From Actinomycetota bacterium (lineage in GTDB: Bacteria; Actinomycetota; Acidimicrobiia; Acidimicrobiales; Microtrichaceae), in contig VGBZ01000008.1 of the NCBI GenBank assembly GCA_016870275.1, forward strand, positions 26,909 to 90,908: a stretch of DNA of 64,000 nt, read 5' to 3'. The position numbers and the translations under genes were made by a program. Shown piece after piece: positions 1 through 8,599 of the stretch. A model generated the notes under the pieces. That model saw only the letters and a program-made list of their open reading frames with translations, was not told where the DNA came from and did no database searches. How positions within the stretch are numbered: the stretch's first letter is position 1; the number at the start of each line of letters is the position of its first letter.

Positions 1-262
1 TGGCGGGATCGTCGTACGCGCTCACGGGTTCGCCCGGACCGCCGGAGTCCGCGACGCCGTCGCCCGCACCGTCGTTCGCACCGCCGGTCGGGACAGTCGT
101 GGTCGCCGATCCACTCGAGTCGCCGCTCGAGCACGCGGCGGCCGACATCAGGCTGATCGCCGTGACGAGGACGGCGAGGAGGACGGCGATCCGTCCGCCG
201 ACGCGCCGGGCCCTACCCGACGCCGCCGGTCGGCGGCAGCTGGTTCGGTGACGGTCGCCCAT
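1..262 (-). CDS. Lipoprotein, N-terminal part (runs off the left edge)
   Basis: The frame opens at ATG 262 and continues past base 1, so only 87 residues are visible. An Arg-rich n-region (residues 1-24) precedes a hydrophobic segment (about 25-42) and a lipobox-like Ala-Ala-Ala-Cys with Cys44. A Ser/Thr/Gly-rich linker follows, typical of actinobacterial lipoproteins. A purine-rich GAGGAG lies about 9 nt upstream of the ATG. It is divergent from meaB; the 127 bases between the two starts must hold both promoters. The mature domain lies outside the window, so its function cannot be named. Confidence 0.7.
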   Translation of the reverse strand, partial: MGDRHRTSCRRPAASGRARRVGGRIAVLLAVLVTAISLMSAAACSSGDSSGSATTTVPTGGANDGAGDGVADSGGPGEPVSAYDDPA

Positions 263-377
263 GGCTCCACTCCTCGGTCGCGCTGCTCTCGGCCTCGCGT
301 GGTCGCGTGAACCGCTCGAGACTACGACCCGCGCAACGGTGTCGCCGGTCTCGACCGATGGCAACGGACGCCGCCGG

Positions 378-383
378 TACGCT
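378..383 (+). promoter_or_regulatory. -10 element TACGCT, leaderless meaB start
   Basis: TACGCT ends 6 nt before GTG 390. This TANNNT-N6-start geometry recurs in the window and puts the transcription start at or next to the start codon. No clear -35 was identified. Confidence 0.55.
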
Positions 384-389
384 GAACCT

Positions 390-1379
390 GTGGCGCTGAT
401 GCTCAACCGGGACGAGTACGTCGAGGGCGTGCTCGCCGGCGACCGCATGGTGCTCGCCCGCACGATCACGCTCCTCGAGAGCAACCGACCAGAGCACCGC
501 ACCACGGCGGGCGAGGTCCTCGAGGCGCTGCTCCCCGATTCCGGTGGCAGTCACCGGGTCGGGATCACTGGCGTGCCCGGCGTCGGGAAGTCGACGTTCA
601 TCGACCAGCTGGGTGTGAACCTGACGTCGAGCGGGCACCGCGTGGCCGTGCTCGCCGTGGATCCGACCAGTTCCCGGACCGGTGGCTCGATCCTCGGGGA
701 CAAGACCCGCATGGAGCGACTCGCCGTCGACCCGGGAGCATTCATCAGGCCGTCGCCGGCCGGGGAGACGCTCGGTGGTGTGACTCGGGCGACCCGGGAG
801 ACGATCCTCGTGTGTGAAGCCGCCGGCTTCGATGTCGTGCTCGTCGAGACCGTCGGGGTCGGGCAGTCCGAGACGGTGGTCGCCGGCATGGTCGATTGCT
901 TCGTCGTGCTCATGTTGAGCGGTGCCGGTGACGATCTCCAGGGAATCAAGAAGGGAGTCCTCGAACTCGCCGACGTCGTGGCCATCAACAAGGCTGATGG
1001 CGACAACGTCGCCCGAGCCCAACTCGCAGCCGGGGAGTACCGGACGGCGCTGCACCTCGTCGGATCCGCCTCGCCCACCTGGACCACACCGGTGCTGACC
1101 TGCTCGGCCACGACGAACGTCGGCCTCGAGGACCTCTGGACCCAGGTGCGGATTCACCGGGAACGGATGACGGCGTCGGGGGAGTTCGCCGCTCGGAGGT
1201 CGACCCAGCAGGTCGAGTGGATGTGGTCGATGCTCGACGACCGGCTCCGGTCGTCGTTGCGGCACGATCCGGTTGTTCGGGATCACCTCTCGGAGGTGGA
1301 GGCGGCCGTTGCTGGTGGGACTCTCCCGGCCACCGTGGCTGTCGATCGACTGTGGGACAGATTCCGTGCCGGGGCCTGA
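390..1379 (+). CDS. meaB: MeaB/ArgK-type G3E-family GTPase, chaperone of methylmalonyl-CoA mutase
   Basis: The product is 329 aa from GTG 390. The visible motifs are those of MeaB: P-loop GVPGVGKS (61-68), DPTS just after residue 90, ETVGVGQSE (153-161) and NKAD (200-203). This cytosolic GTPase protects and reloads adenosylcobalamin-dependent methylmalonyl-CoA mutase. The frame stays open upstream to 261, but that region overlaps the divergent lipoprotein start and lacks family character. GTG 390, 6 nt after TACGCT, is therefore preferred; ATG 399 is the alternative. The mutase subunits are not in the window. The 37-base gap to the next gene would allow co-transcription. Confidence 0.9.
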   Translation: MALMLNRDEYVEGVLAGDRMVLARTITLLESNRPEHRTTAGEVLEALLPDSGGSHRVGITGVPGVGKSTFIDQLGVNLTSSGHRVAVLAVDPTSSRTGGSILGDKTRMERLAVDPGAFIRPSPAGETLGGVTRATRETILVCEAAGFDVVLVETVGVGQSETVVAGMVDCFVVLMLSGAGDDLQGIKKGVLELADVVAINKADGDNVARAQLAAGEYRTALHLVGSASPTWTTPVLTCSATTNVGLEDLWTQVRIHRERMTASGEFAARRSTQQVEWMWSMLDDRLRSSLRHDPVVRDHLSEVEAAVAGGTLPATVAVDRLWDRFRAGA

Positions 1380-1416
1380 GGGTCGACGACTTGGGTAGAT
1401 CTACGCAGTTGCGGAT

Positions 1417-2211
1417 GTGGCGCCCATGACGTTGGCTGGAGGGGTGCGACGTCCGTTCCCCATCGGGATCCTGACCACGTTCGTGGCACTGACAGCGACG
1501 CTCTCGGCGCTGGCCGTCTCGTGTGGATCCACGAGTGGCGAGCCGGTCGCAGCCCCGGCTCCCGGTGCCGCCGTGACGTCGGCCGTGCCAGCACCTCCAG
1601 CCGAGGTCGCCGGAGCGACCGAGTTGCGGCCGACGGTCGACACCGGGCTCGATGAACGTCTGCGGAGCAGCCTCCGGGAGCTTCGTTCCACGGCGTGTGG
1701 GACCGACCGCCAGGGGACCGTCTCGCTGGTCGAGATCGGTGGTCGGGTCGTGGCGATCACGAACCGTCACGTCGTGGCGGGAGCCGCAGAGGCCAACATC
1801 GTCGACGGTGACGGGACGCTCAGCCCCGCTCGGGTCGAGGGGGCTGTCACCGGCCGGGACGCCGCCACTCTCGATGCCACGGTCCTCGCTGCGACGGGCT
1901 CGCCGCTCACGACCGGGGCAGCGCCTCCGGTCGGAACGGACGTGGTCGTGGCCGGGTTCCCCGACGGGGTCTACTCCGCTGCTGCCGGTCGGATCGTGTC
2001 GATCGAGGAACGTATCGACGATGGGGGGGAGGTGTCGGTGTTCCTCGTCGATGTCCCGGCCAACAGCGGGATCTCCGGAGGTCTCGTGGTCGACACAGAG
2101 GGCCGGGCGGTCGGGTTGGTGGCGGCCCGTGACCCGGAAACGGGCAACGCCGTGGCCTACCCGTTCGCAGCGGTGACAGCACCGCTCGAGGCCGACCCGC
2201 CTGGATGCTGA
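1417..2211 (+). CDS. Trypsin-like serine protease, lipoprotein
   Basis: The product is 264 aa from GTG 1417 (ATG 1426 is an alternative). A signal peptide ends in a lipobox-like Ala-Val-Ser-Cys (Cys36), followed by a low-complexity Ala/Pro linker to about residue 65. The protease core shows the order His118 (NRHVV), Asp153 (TLDAT) and Ser220 (GISGGLV), matching an HtrA/trypsin-like triad. The Ser motif is preceded by NSG instead of the usual GNSGGP. There is no PDZ domain. It should act outside the membrane, tethered by lipid. The substrate is unknown. Confidence 0.75.
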   Translation: MAPMTLAGGVRRPFPIGILTTFVALTATLSALAVSCGSTSGEPVAAPAPGAAVTSAVPAPPAEVAGATELRPTVDTGLDERLRSSLRELRSTACGTDRQGTVSLVEIGGRVVAITNRHVVAGAAEANIVDGDGTLSPARVEGAVTGRDAATLDATVLAATGSPLTTGAAPPVGTDVVVAGFPDGVYSAAAGRIVSIEERIDDGGEVSVFLVDVPANSGISGGLVVDTEGRAVGLVAARDPETGNAVAYPFAAVTAPLEADPPGC

Positions 2212-2292
2212 CCCACTCGCCCGTGCCACCGAAGAGAAGTAGCCTCGTGTGAGGAAACCTGACTGATTGCTGGACCGAGACCGGGGGGTTGT

Positions 2293-3231
2293 GTGTTTGA
2301 CACCAGAGGGCAAGTGGATCGGCGTCGATCCGGTCGGAGGTTCGCATCAGTGGCACTCGTCCTGGCCGCAGCGGTCGTGGGGGCGTGTTCACCGTCGGTG
2401 TCGGGGCCACGACCCGGTGCTGAGGGACCGTTTCGTTACGTCTCGCTCGGGGACTCGTACGTGTCGGGACCGCTGCTCCCCGAGCCGTACGGTGAACCGA
2501 TCGACTGCGGGAGGTCACGGACCAACTGGCCGGCCCAGGTGGCCAGGGCCATCGATGCCCGCCAGTTCATCGACGCCAGTTGCGGGTCGGCCAAGAGCAT
2601 CCACATGACCGAGGAGCAGCGGGCACCGCTCGGTTCCAAGACCCGGCCCCAGTTCGAGGCGCTCACCCCCGACACCGATCTGGTGACCATCGGCGTGGGC
2701 GGGAACGACGTCGGGTTCGACGGTCTCGCGAAGGGGTGCGTCAACCTGCTTCCCTTCCCGCTCGGCGACGCCCCGTGGGGCCGACCGTGCATTCAGAAGA
2801 ACGTCTTCGGCTCGTGGGACAAGACGAGTTGGAAGATCGAGCAGGCCCGGCCGAAGGTCACCGCTGTGCTCGCCGGAATCATCGAACGCGCCCCTGCGGC
2901 CCGGGTCATCCTGGTCGGCTACCCGGTGGCGTTTCCCGACAGCGGCGTCGGTTGCTGGCCCCAGGTCCCGATCCTCGATGTCGACGTGAAGTACCTCCGT
3001 GACAAGTACCGCGAGATGAATCAGATGCTCGCCGACGCTGCTCAGTCCCAAGGGGTTGAGTTCGTCGATGCCTACACGCCGAGCATCGGCCACGACGTGT
3101 GCCAGCCCTACCCGAACGCTTGGGTCAACACGATCAACCTCGACCCGCCGGGCCTGCCCCTGCATCCCAACATCTACTCGCACAACCGGACAGCTCAGGC
3201 GGTGACCGCAGCGATCGTCGCCGGGCCCTGA
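2293..3231 (+). CDS. SGNH/GDSL-family hydrolase, lipoprotein
   Basis: The product is 312 aa from GTG 2293, preceded by a G-rich Shine-Dalgarno. Residues 1-31 form a signal peptide ending Val-Gly-Ala-Cys (Cys32). The catalytic blocks of SGNH esterases are present: GDSYVSG (Ser55) in block I, GGND (Asn138) in block III and a His in the C-terminal LHPN segment of block V. Several Cys residues fit the disulfide-bonded secreted actinobacterial lipase branch. It is probably an extracytoplasmic esterase or lipase; the substrate is not predictable. It is convergent with the amidohydrolase gene across 50 bp. Confidence 0.82.
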   Translation: MFDTRGQVDRRRSGRRFASVALVLAAAVVGACSPSVSGPRPGAEGPFRYVSLGDSYVSGPLLPEPYGEPIDCGRSRTNWPAQVARAIDARQFIDASCGSAKSIHMTEEQRAPLGSKTRPQFEALTPDTDLVTIGVGGNDVGFDGLAKGCVNLLPFPLGDAPWGRPCIQKNVFGSWDKTSWKIEQARPKVTAVLAGIIERAPAARVILVGYPVAFPDSGVGCWPQVPILDVDVKYLRDKYREMNQMLADAAQSQGVEFVDAYTPSIGHDVCQPYPNAWVNTINLDPPGLPLHPNIYSHNRTAQAVTAAIVAGP

Positions 3232-3281
3232 CAGGGTGACCTACAGCAGTCGTTCCGTCCGGTGAGTTCCGGCCGCTGACG

Positions 3282-4979
3282 TCAGTCGGTTGATCTGAGA
3301 ATCCGCCCGGCGAGCTCGCCGGTGTGGACGCCGCGTTCCATGAACGGCACACCGTTGACGATGGTGTGCTCGTATCCCGAAGCGGTCTGGGTGAACCGGG
3401 GTGCACCGCCGGGAAAGTCCCGAACGATCCGAGGTACGGGCAGGGCGAGTGCGTCGAGGTCGATCACGTTCACGTCGGCGTATGCACCCGGACGGATCTC
3501 CCCTCGGTCCCGGTAGCCAATGAACCGGGCCGTGTCAGAGGTCAGCCGACGGACACCTTCCTCCAGCGAGAGGAGTCCTCGATCCCGGACCCAGTGGCTG
3601 AGGAACCACGTCGGCTGACTGGCATCCATGATCTGGGTGGCGTGTGCGCCTGCGTCTGCGAGTCCGATGATGGTCACCGGCGAGGTGATCAACTCCGCAA
3701 CGGCGTCCTCGTCGGTGTTCATGACCGGCCAGTTCACCACCGACCGGCCATCGGATCGGTCCAGTTCATCAAGATGCCACTCGAGCGGGTGGAGGCCCGC
3801 TGCGGCTGAGCGTTCGGCGAGTGAGTCACCGGGACCGTAGGAGTAGCTCGCCGGTGCGTCAGCGGACATCGGGTACATGCGCTCGAACGAGGCGACCGGC
3901 TGCTGCCGAGCCTCTTCGATCAGCGCCGAGCGATGGATCGGCTGTCGGATCCAGTCGAGTTGGTCCCCGGCGGGTGCGCCCACGACCGGGCCGAATGCCC
4001 CGCACCCGTCGAGGAGGGTGTTGCCGCCGAGACAGAACAGCACCCCCACGCTGCGGGGGGTGATCTGCGGCCGGAGTTGAGCGCCGCGACCATTGGCCTG
4101 TGCAGTGAGTTCGCAGACCCGCCGGTAGTGATCCTCGAGCGATCCGATCTGCTGGAGGTTGAAGCTGAACGGCCGACCGGTGCGGACCGACAACTCGGCC
4201 ATCCATCCGACCTCATCGTCGACCCGGTCGCCGGGCTCGTGTTCGAAGTTGTAGCGAGGGGCGCTCTCGAACACTCCCCGACCGGCCGCAGCGAGCGCCT
4301 CGCCGATGTGGAGGAACTCCTCGGGCTCGCTCCACGTGCCGGGCACGTTCCGGCCGTCCGGTACTCGATGGAACAGGCTGCGTGAGATCGAGTAGCCGAG
4401 GGCACCCGCATCGAGTGATTCGGCGGCGATCCGACGCATCTCGTCGAGTTGCTCGCTGGTCGGGGCGAAGTCGCGTTCGCAGGCAGCATCGCCAGCGACG
4501 TAGAGGCGGACGGCGACGTCCCCGACGTACGCCCCGGCGTTAAGGCCCCGAGGAAGATGCTCGAGAGCCGACAGGTACCCACCGAAGTCCTCCCAGTCCC
4601 ACGGGAGACCCTCGAGGATGCACGAAGCGGGGATGTCCTCGACGGACTCCATGGCGGTGGCGAGCAGTTCGGCCTGTCCGGCGTGCACTGGCGCAAACGT
4701 CATCCCGCAGTTGCCCATCACCACCGATGTCACCCCGTGCCAACACGACGACGACATGGTCGGGTCCCATCCAACCTGGGCATCCAGATGGGAGTGGAGA
4801 TCGACGAACCCCGGCGTCACGATCAGTCCGTCGGCGTCGATGACTCTCTGCGCATGGGTTCCTGCGAGGTCACCGACGGCGACCACGCGGTCGCCATCGA
4901 TCGCTACGTCGGCCCGAACGGCCGGTGCCCCTGTGCCGTCGACGACCGTCCCGCCGGTGATGAGAACGTCGTGGCCCAC
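3282..4979 (-). CDS. Amidohydrolase, N-acyl-D-amino-acid deacylase family
   Basis: The product is 565 aa from GTG 4979, chosen because a strong AGGAGGT Shine-Dalgarno lies about 7 nt upstream; the frame continues to 5087 without support. The metal-binding motif PGFVDLHSHLD (HSH at 62-64) and a C-terminal GLADAGAH segment mark the D-aminoacylase branch of the amidohydrolase superfamily. The end shows the usual YADVNVIDL strand of the composite beta-sandwich. It is likely a cytosolic zinc hydrolase of N-acyl-D-amino acids or a related amide. It is divergent from the sugar-nucleotide operon. Confidence 0.82.
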   Translation of the reverse strand: MGHDVLITGGTVVDGTGAPAVRADVAIDGDRVVAVGDLAGTHAQRVIDADGLIVTPGFVDLHSHLDAQVGWDPTMSSSCWHGVTSVVMGNCGMTFAPVHAGQAELLATAMESVEDIPASCILEGLPWDWEDFGGYLSALEHLPRGLNAGAYVGDVAVRLYVAGDAACERDFAPTSEQLDEMRRIAAESLDAGALGYSISRSLFHRVPDGRNVPGTWSEPEEFLHIGEALAAAGRGVFESAPRYNFEHEPGDRVDDEVGWMAELSVRTGRPFSFNLQQIGSLEDHYRRVCELTAQANGRGAQLRPQITPRSVGVLFCLGGNTLLDGCGAFGPVVGAPAGDQLDWIRQPIHRSALIEEARQQPVASFERMYPMSADAPASYSYGPGDSLAERSAAAGLHPLEWHLDELDRSDGRSVVNWPVMNTDEDAVAELITSPVTIIGLADAGAHATQIMDASQPTWFLSHWVRDRGLLSLEEGVRRLTSDTARFIGYRDRGEIRPGAYADVNVIDLDALALPVPRIVRDFPGGAPRFTQTASGYEHTIVNGVPFMERGVHTGELAGRILRSTD

Positions 4980-5129
4980 GCTGTCGACCTCCTGAAACCG
5001 TGGCCATGTGAACGCCGTCGATGCCAACTGTCGGCCACCACCACGTCGGAGACTACTCTTCAAGAGGTCACCAGGCCGTACATGCATTCTGGCCTGTTAC
5101 CTGAACGAGAGCACCGAGGTATATCGAAC

Positions 5130-6140
5130 GTGTCGACGGTGGTGGTGAGCGGAGCGGCTGGCATGGTCGGCTCACACGTGACCGAGTTGCTCGTCGCCCG
5201 CGGCGACCACGTCGTCGGCGTCGACAACCTGCTGACCGGCGATCTGGCCAATCTGGCCTCGGTCGTCGGGTCCGACCGGTTTGAGTTCGTCGAGTGCTGT
5301 GCCTCGGAGCTGCCATCGCTGCCGGACAGGACGACCGCAGTGCTGCACCTCGGGTCGCCGGCCTCGCCACGTCACTTCCGCGACCTTCCGATGGAGGTGC
5401 TCCGGGCGGGAAGCACGGCGACCCTGCACCTGCTCGACCTGGCCGAACGTGCTGGAGCGACGTTCCTGTTCGCCTCGAGCAGCGAGGTCTACGGAGAACC
5501 GCTCGTACACCCCCAACCGGAGGACTACCGCGGCAACGTCAGCACACTCGGAGAACGGGCCTGCTACGACGAGGCCAAGCGGTTCTCCGAGGCTGCCGTC
5601 GACACCTATCGGCTGCGGCGCGGGCTCGATACTCGGATCGCCCGGATCTTCAACACCTACGGCCCCCGCATGCGACTCGACGACGGCCGCATCGTGGTGA
5701 CGTTCGCTCAGCAGGCCTTGACCGGTGCCCCGCTGACGGTGCACGGCGACGGCTTCCAGACGCGCAGTTACTGCTACGTCGATGATCTGGCATCAGGGAT
5801 CCTCGCCCTGCTCGACAGTGACGTGGGCGTCCCGGTCAACCTCGGGTCGACCGAGGAGCACACGGTGCTGGGAGTGGCCCGCCTCGTGCTCCGGCTGACC
5901 GGCAGCGAGTCGGAGGTCAAATTCGTCGATCGGCCCGAGAACGACCCGAGCCGCCGCCGGCCCGACCTGACCCGCGCCAAGGACATGCTCGACTGGGAAC
6001 CGACAGTCGGTCTCGATGAGGGCATGCGCCGGACCATCGAATCGATCGCCGCACAGGTCGGCGTCGAACTTCCGGCCGACGCAAGGATCGGCTCCGGATC
6101 ATCGGCCGCCGTTGACTCCCATCGGGCGGTGCAGCCGTGA
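5130..6140 (+). CDS. NAD-dependent epimerase/dehydratase, UDP-glucuronate decarboxylase-like
   Basis: The product is 336 aa from GTG 5130, with GAGGT 9 nt upstream; the same frame is open back to 4449 but that stretch is antisense to the amidohydrolase. It is an extended SDR: Rossmann glycine motif near residues 8-14, SSSEVYG near 116-122, catalytic Tyr146-x3-Lys150, and the NTYGPRM and RSYCYVDD motifs typical of UDP-glucuronate decarboxylase (UDP-xylose synthase). The last roughly 20 residues are a Ser-rich tail. It opens a tightly packed operon; its stop overlaps the next start by 4 nt (GTGA). UDP-galactose or dTDP-sugar specificity remains possible. Confidence 0.8.
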   Translation: MSTVVVSGAAGMVGSHVTELLVARGDHVVGVDNLLTGDLANLASVVGSDRFEFVECCASELPSLPDRTTAVLHLGSPASPRHFRDLPMEVLRAGSTATLHLLDLAERAGATFLFASSSEVYGEPLVHPQPEDYRGNVSTLGERACYDEAKRFSEAAVDTYRLRRGLDTRIARIFNTYGPRMRLDDGRIVVTFAQQALTGAPLTVHGDGFQTRSYCYVDDLASGILALLDSDVGVPVNLGSTEEHTVLGVARLVLRLTGSESEVKFVDRPENDPSRRRPDLTRAKDMLDWEPTVGLDEGMRRTIESIAAQVGVELPADARIGSGSSAAVDSHRAVQP

Positions 6141-7090
6141 CGTTCGTAGTGGCGCCGGATGAACCGGTGTTCGTGGCCGGGCACCGGGGCCTCGTCGGCT
6201 CGGCCATCGTTCGCCGCCTCGAGGCCGGGGGCCACCGCAACCTGCTCACAGCGAACCGTCAGCAGGTCGATCTGCGTGATCAGGCGGCGGTGAACGCCTG
6301 GATGGACCAACACCGTCCTCGGGTGATCTACCTGGTGGCTGGGACCGTCGGCGGCATCCTGGCCAACAGCACCCGCCCGGCCGAGTTCCTCTACGACAAC
6401 CTGATGATCCACGCGAACGTGATCCAGGCGGCCAGGTCGGCACAGGTCGAGAAGCTGCTCTACCTCGGGAGTTCGTGCATCTACCCGCGACTGGCGGACC
6501 AGCCCATCACCGAGGAGGCGCTGCTCACCGGGCCGCTCGAGCCGACGAATGAGGCCTACGCCATCGCCAAGATCGCCGGGATCAAGATGTGCGACGCGTA
6601 CCGCACCCAGTACGGCTGCAACTTCGTCTCGGCGATGCCGACGAACCTCTACGGCCCGAACGACAACTTCGACCTCGAGTCCAGCCACGTGCTACCCGCG
6701 CTGATGCGCAAGTTCGACGACGCCCGTCGGTCGGGGGCCGACTCGGTGACGGTGTGGGGCACGGGGACGCCGCGTCGGGAGTTCCTGCACGTCGACGATC
6801 TTGCCGACGCCTGCGTCTTCCTGATGGCGCGCTACACCGAACCGGGTCCCATCAACGTCGGGTTCGGCTCCGACGTCGCCATCGGCGAGTTGGCAGCCCT
6901 GGTCCGCGACGTCGTGCATCCCGAGGCCTCGATCGAGTTCGACACCTCGAAGCCTGACGGGATGCCTCGCAAGCTGCTCGATTCCGACCGGCTGCACCAG
7001 CTGGGCTGGCGTCCCTCGATCGATCTCGAGGACGGGATCCGCTCGACGTACGAGTGGTACCTCGCCAACGTGACAGGTGCGACCTCGTGA
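6137..7090 (+). CDS. fcl: GDP-L-fucose synthase
   Basis: The product is 317 aa and starts at GTG 6137 in a 4-nt overlap with the preceding gene. The SDR glycine motif GHRGLVGS (15-22), the SSCIYP strand (112-117) and catalytic Tyr141-Lys145 within NEAYAIAK are diagnostic of Fcl/WcaG, as is [12 protein letters not shown]. It performs the epimerase/reductase step from GDP-4-keto-6-deoxy-D-mannose to GDP-L-fucose in the cytosol. The usual partner, GDP-mannose 4,6-dehydratase (Gmd), is not in the window. Its stop overlaps the next start by 4 nt, so translational coupling is likely. Confidence 0.9.
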   Translation: MTFVVAPDEPVFVAGHRGLVGSAIVRRLEAGGHRNLLTANRQQVDLRDQAAVNAWMDQHRPRVIYLVAGTVGGILANSTRPAEFLYDNLMIHANVIQAARSAQVEKLLYLGSSCIYPRLADQPITEEALLTGPLEPTNEAYAIAKIAGIKMCDAYRTQYGCNFVSAMPTNLYGPNDNFDLESSHVLPALMRKFDDARRSGADSVTVWGTGTPRREFLHVDDLADACVFLMARYTEPGPINVGFGSDVAIGELAALVRDVVHPEASIEFDTSKPDGMPRKLLDSDRLHQLGWRPSIDLEDGIRSTYEWYLANVTGATS

Positions 7091-7755
7091 TCGAGCGATC
7101 CGATTATGGACCTGACGCCGGTGGCCCGGGCGACATCGAGGCGGAGGACGTCGCCCCGTGGGCGAACTCGTCGGCGAAGCGGGCGTTCGACCTGCTGGTG
7201 GCCGTGCCGCTCGCCGTTGCGACACTGCCACTGCTCGGCGCGCTGCTGGCGGTGTCGGCCGTGGTGTTCCGGGCCAATCCGCTGTTCACCCAGGACCGAC
7301 TGGGGCGTGACGGCGTGATGTTCCGGTTCGTCAAGATCAGGAGCCTCGCGCCGTCGGTGCCCTCATCGATCGACAAGTACGCGCTGGCCGAGCAGCCGCT
7401 GTCACGGTGGGGGCGGTTCATCCGGAGCAGCCACCTCGACGAGCTCCCACAGCTCTGGCTGGTGGTGTCCGGGTCCATGTCGTTGGTGGGACCACGACCG
7501 GAGCTGCCGGAGATCGCGGCCGGGTTCGACCCGGACTTCGTCGCCCGCAGGACCCTCATCCGACCGGGAGTGACCGGACTCTGGCAGACGAGCCAGGCCG
7601 TGATCGGGCTCATCGGTGAGGCGCCCGAGTACGACGACCTCTACCTCACCGCCGCCAGCGCCCGTCTGGACGTGACGGTGCTGATCCGGACGATCCGCCA
7701 GCCGTTCGGCGGCGGGCTCCTGACGTTCGACGAGTACGCGCAACTGGCGGCCTGA
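7087..7755 (+). CDS. Initiating sugar transferase (polyprenyl-phosphate hexose-1-phosphate transferase)
   Basis: The product is 222 aa from GTG 7087, overlapping the fcl stop by 4 nt. It is the catalytic-only form of the bacterial sugar transferase family (PF02397): KRAFDLLVA leads into one membrane segment (about 33-60), then FRFVKIRS, the [10 protein letters not shown] motif and [10 protein letters not shown]. It would transfer a sugar-1-phosphate to undecaprenyl phosphate on the inner face of the membrane and so begin repeat-unit assembly. The short length compared with WcaJ-type proteins reflects the lack of the N-terminal multi-helix domain. It sits in the operon with UXS-like and Fcl genes. 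Confidence 0.88.
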   Translation: MIERSDYGPDAGGPGDIEAEDVAPWANSSAKRAFDLLVAVPLAVATLPLLGALLAVSAVVFRANPLFTQDRLGRDGVMFRFVKIRSLAPSVPSSIDKYALAEQPLSRWGRFIRSSHLDELPQLWLVVSGSMSLVGPRPELPEIAAGFDPDFVARRTLIRPGVTGLWQTSQAVIGLIGEAPEYDDLYLTAASARLDVTVLIRTIRQPFGGGLLTFDEYAQLAA

Positions 7756-7783
7756 GCCGCTGCACGGTGGAGCGGATCCCGCA

Positions 7784-8599
7784 GTGACGCCCTGGGTCCG
7801 CAACTGTGGGGTCCGGGTACTCGCCGTCGGTCCTGAACGGGCAGTGTCGCTCGTTCTCGAGGCGGCATTGCGAGCCGACAGGGATCCTGAGGCCCGGCCG
7901 GGAGTCGTGGCCCACCTCTGCAACGCCTGGACCTTGGCATGTGCTCGTTCGGATCCCGCCTACGCAGCGGTCCTCGAGCGGGGCGACCTCCCGTTCGCCG
8001 ACGGCACACCGTTGGTGTGGTTCGCCCGACTCGCCGGCTCGGACGTCCGCCGTCGCGTGTACGGGCCGGATCTCGTGCTCGACGTCGCTGATGCAGGTCG
8101 AATGCTCCGAGTCCGCCACTACCTGCTCGGGGGTACTCCTGAGACGGTGGTTGCGCTCAGAGCGGCTCTCGATCGCCACGCCCCCGGCCTGGAGGTCGTC
8201 GGGTTCGAGTCCCCCCCGTTCGGCCCGCTCAGCGATGCTGACCTGAGCGACATCGCCGAGCGGATCGTGTCCTCCGGGGCAACGGTCGTGTGGGTGGGGC
8301 TCGGCACCCCGCAGCAGGACATCGTCGTCGATCGGCTCCGGAACTCGGTACCTGCTGTGCTCGTGCCGGTGGGTGCGGCGTTCGACTTCATCAGCGGGAA
8401 CAGGCGCCAAGCTCCTCGGTGGGTCCAGCGCTGCGGTCTGGAGTGGTTGTTCCGTCTGTCAGTTGAGCCAAGACGCCTCTGGCGCAGGTACGTCCTCGGG
8501 ATCCCGAACTACGTCGCCGGATCACTCATCGATCTCGTTGCGGCGCGCGGGAGGCCGCACCTCCACGATGGTGGGGTACCTCAGGAGCTACTGGATTGA
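7784..8599 (+). CDS. WecG/TagA/CpsF-family glycosyltransferase (GT26)
   Basis: The product is 271 aa from GTG 7784. It shows the family signatures HLCNAWTLA (44-52), FADGTPLVW (71-79, with the conserved Asp73), YLLGGTPE, VWVGLGTPQQD and GAAFDFISG followed by RAP-type Arg residues. Members transfer N-acetylmannosaminuronic acid or ManNAc as the second sugar on the polyprenyl-linked intermediate. Placement directly after the initiating transferase fits that step. The 3' end overlaps the convergent tyrosine-kinase gene by 19 nt. Confidence 0.88.
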   Translation: MTPWVRNCGVRVLAVGPERAVSLVLEAALRADRDPEARPGVVAHLCNAWTLACARSDPAYAAVLERGDLPFADGTPLVWFARLAGSDVRRRVYGPDLVLDVADAGRMLRVRHYLLGGTPETVVALRAALDRHAPGLEVVGFESPPFGPLSDADLSDIAERIVSSGATVVWVGLGTPQQDIVVDRLRNSVPAVLVPVGAAFDFISGNRRQAPRWVQRCGLEWLFRLSVEPRRLWRRYVLGIPNYVAGSLIDLVAARGRPHLHDGGVPQELLD

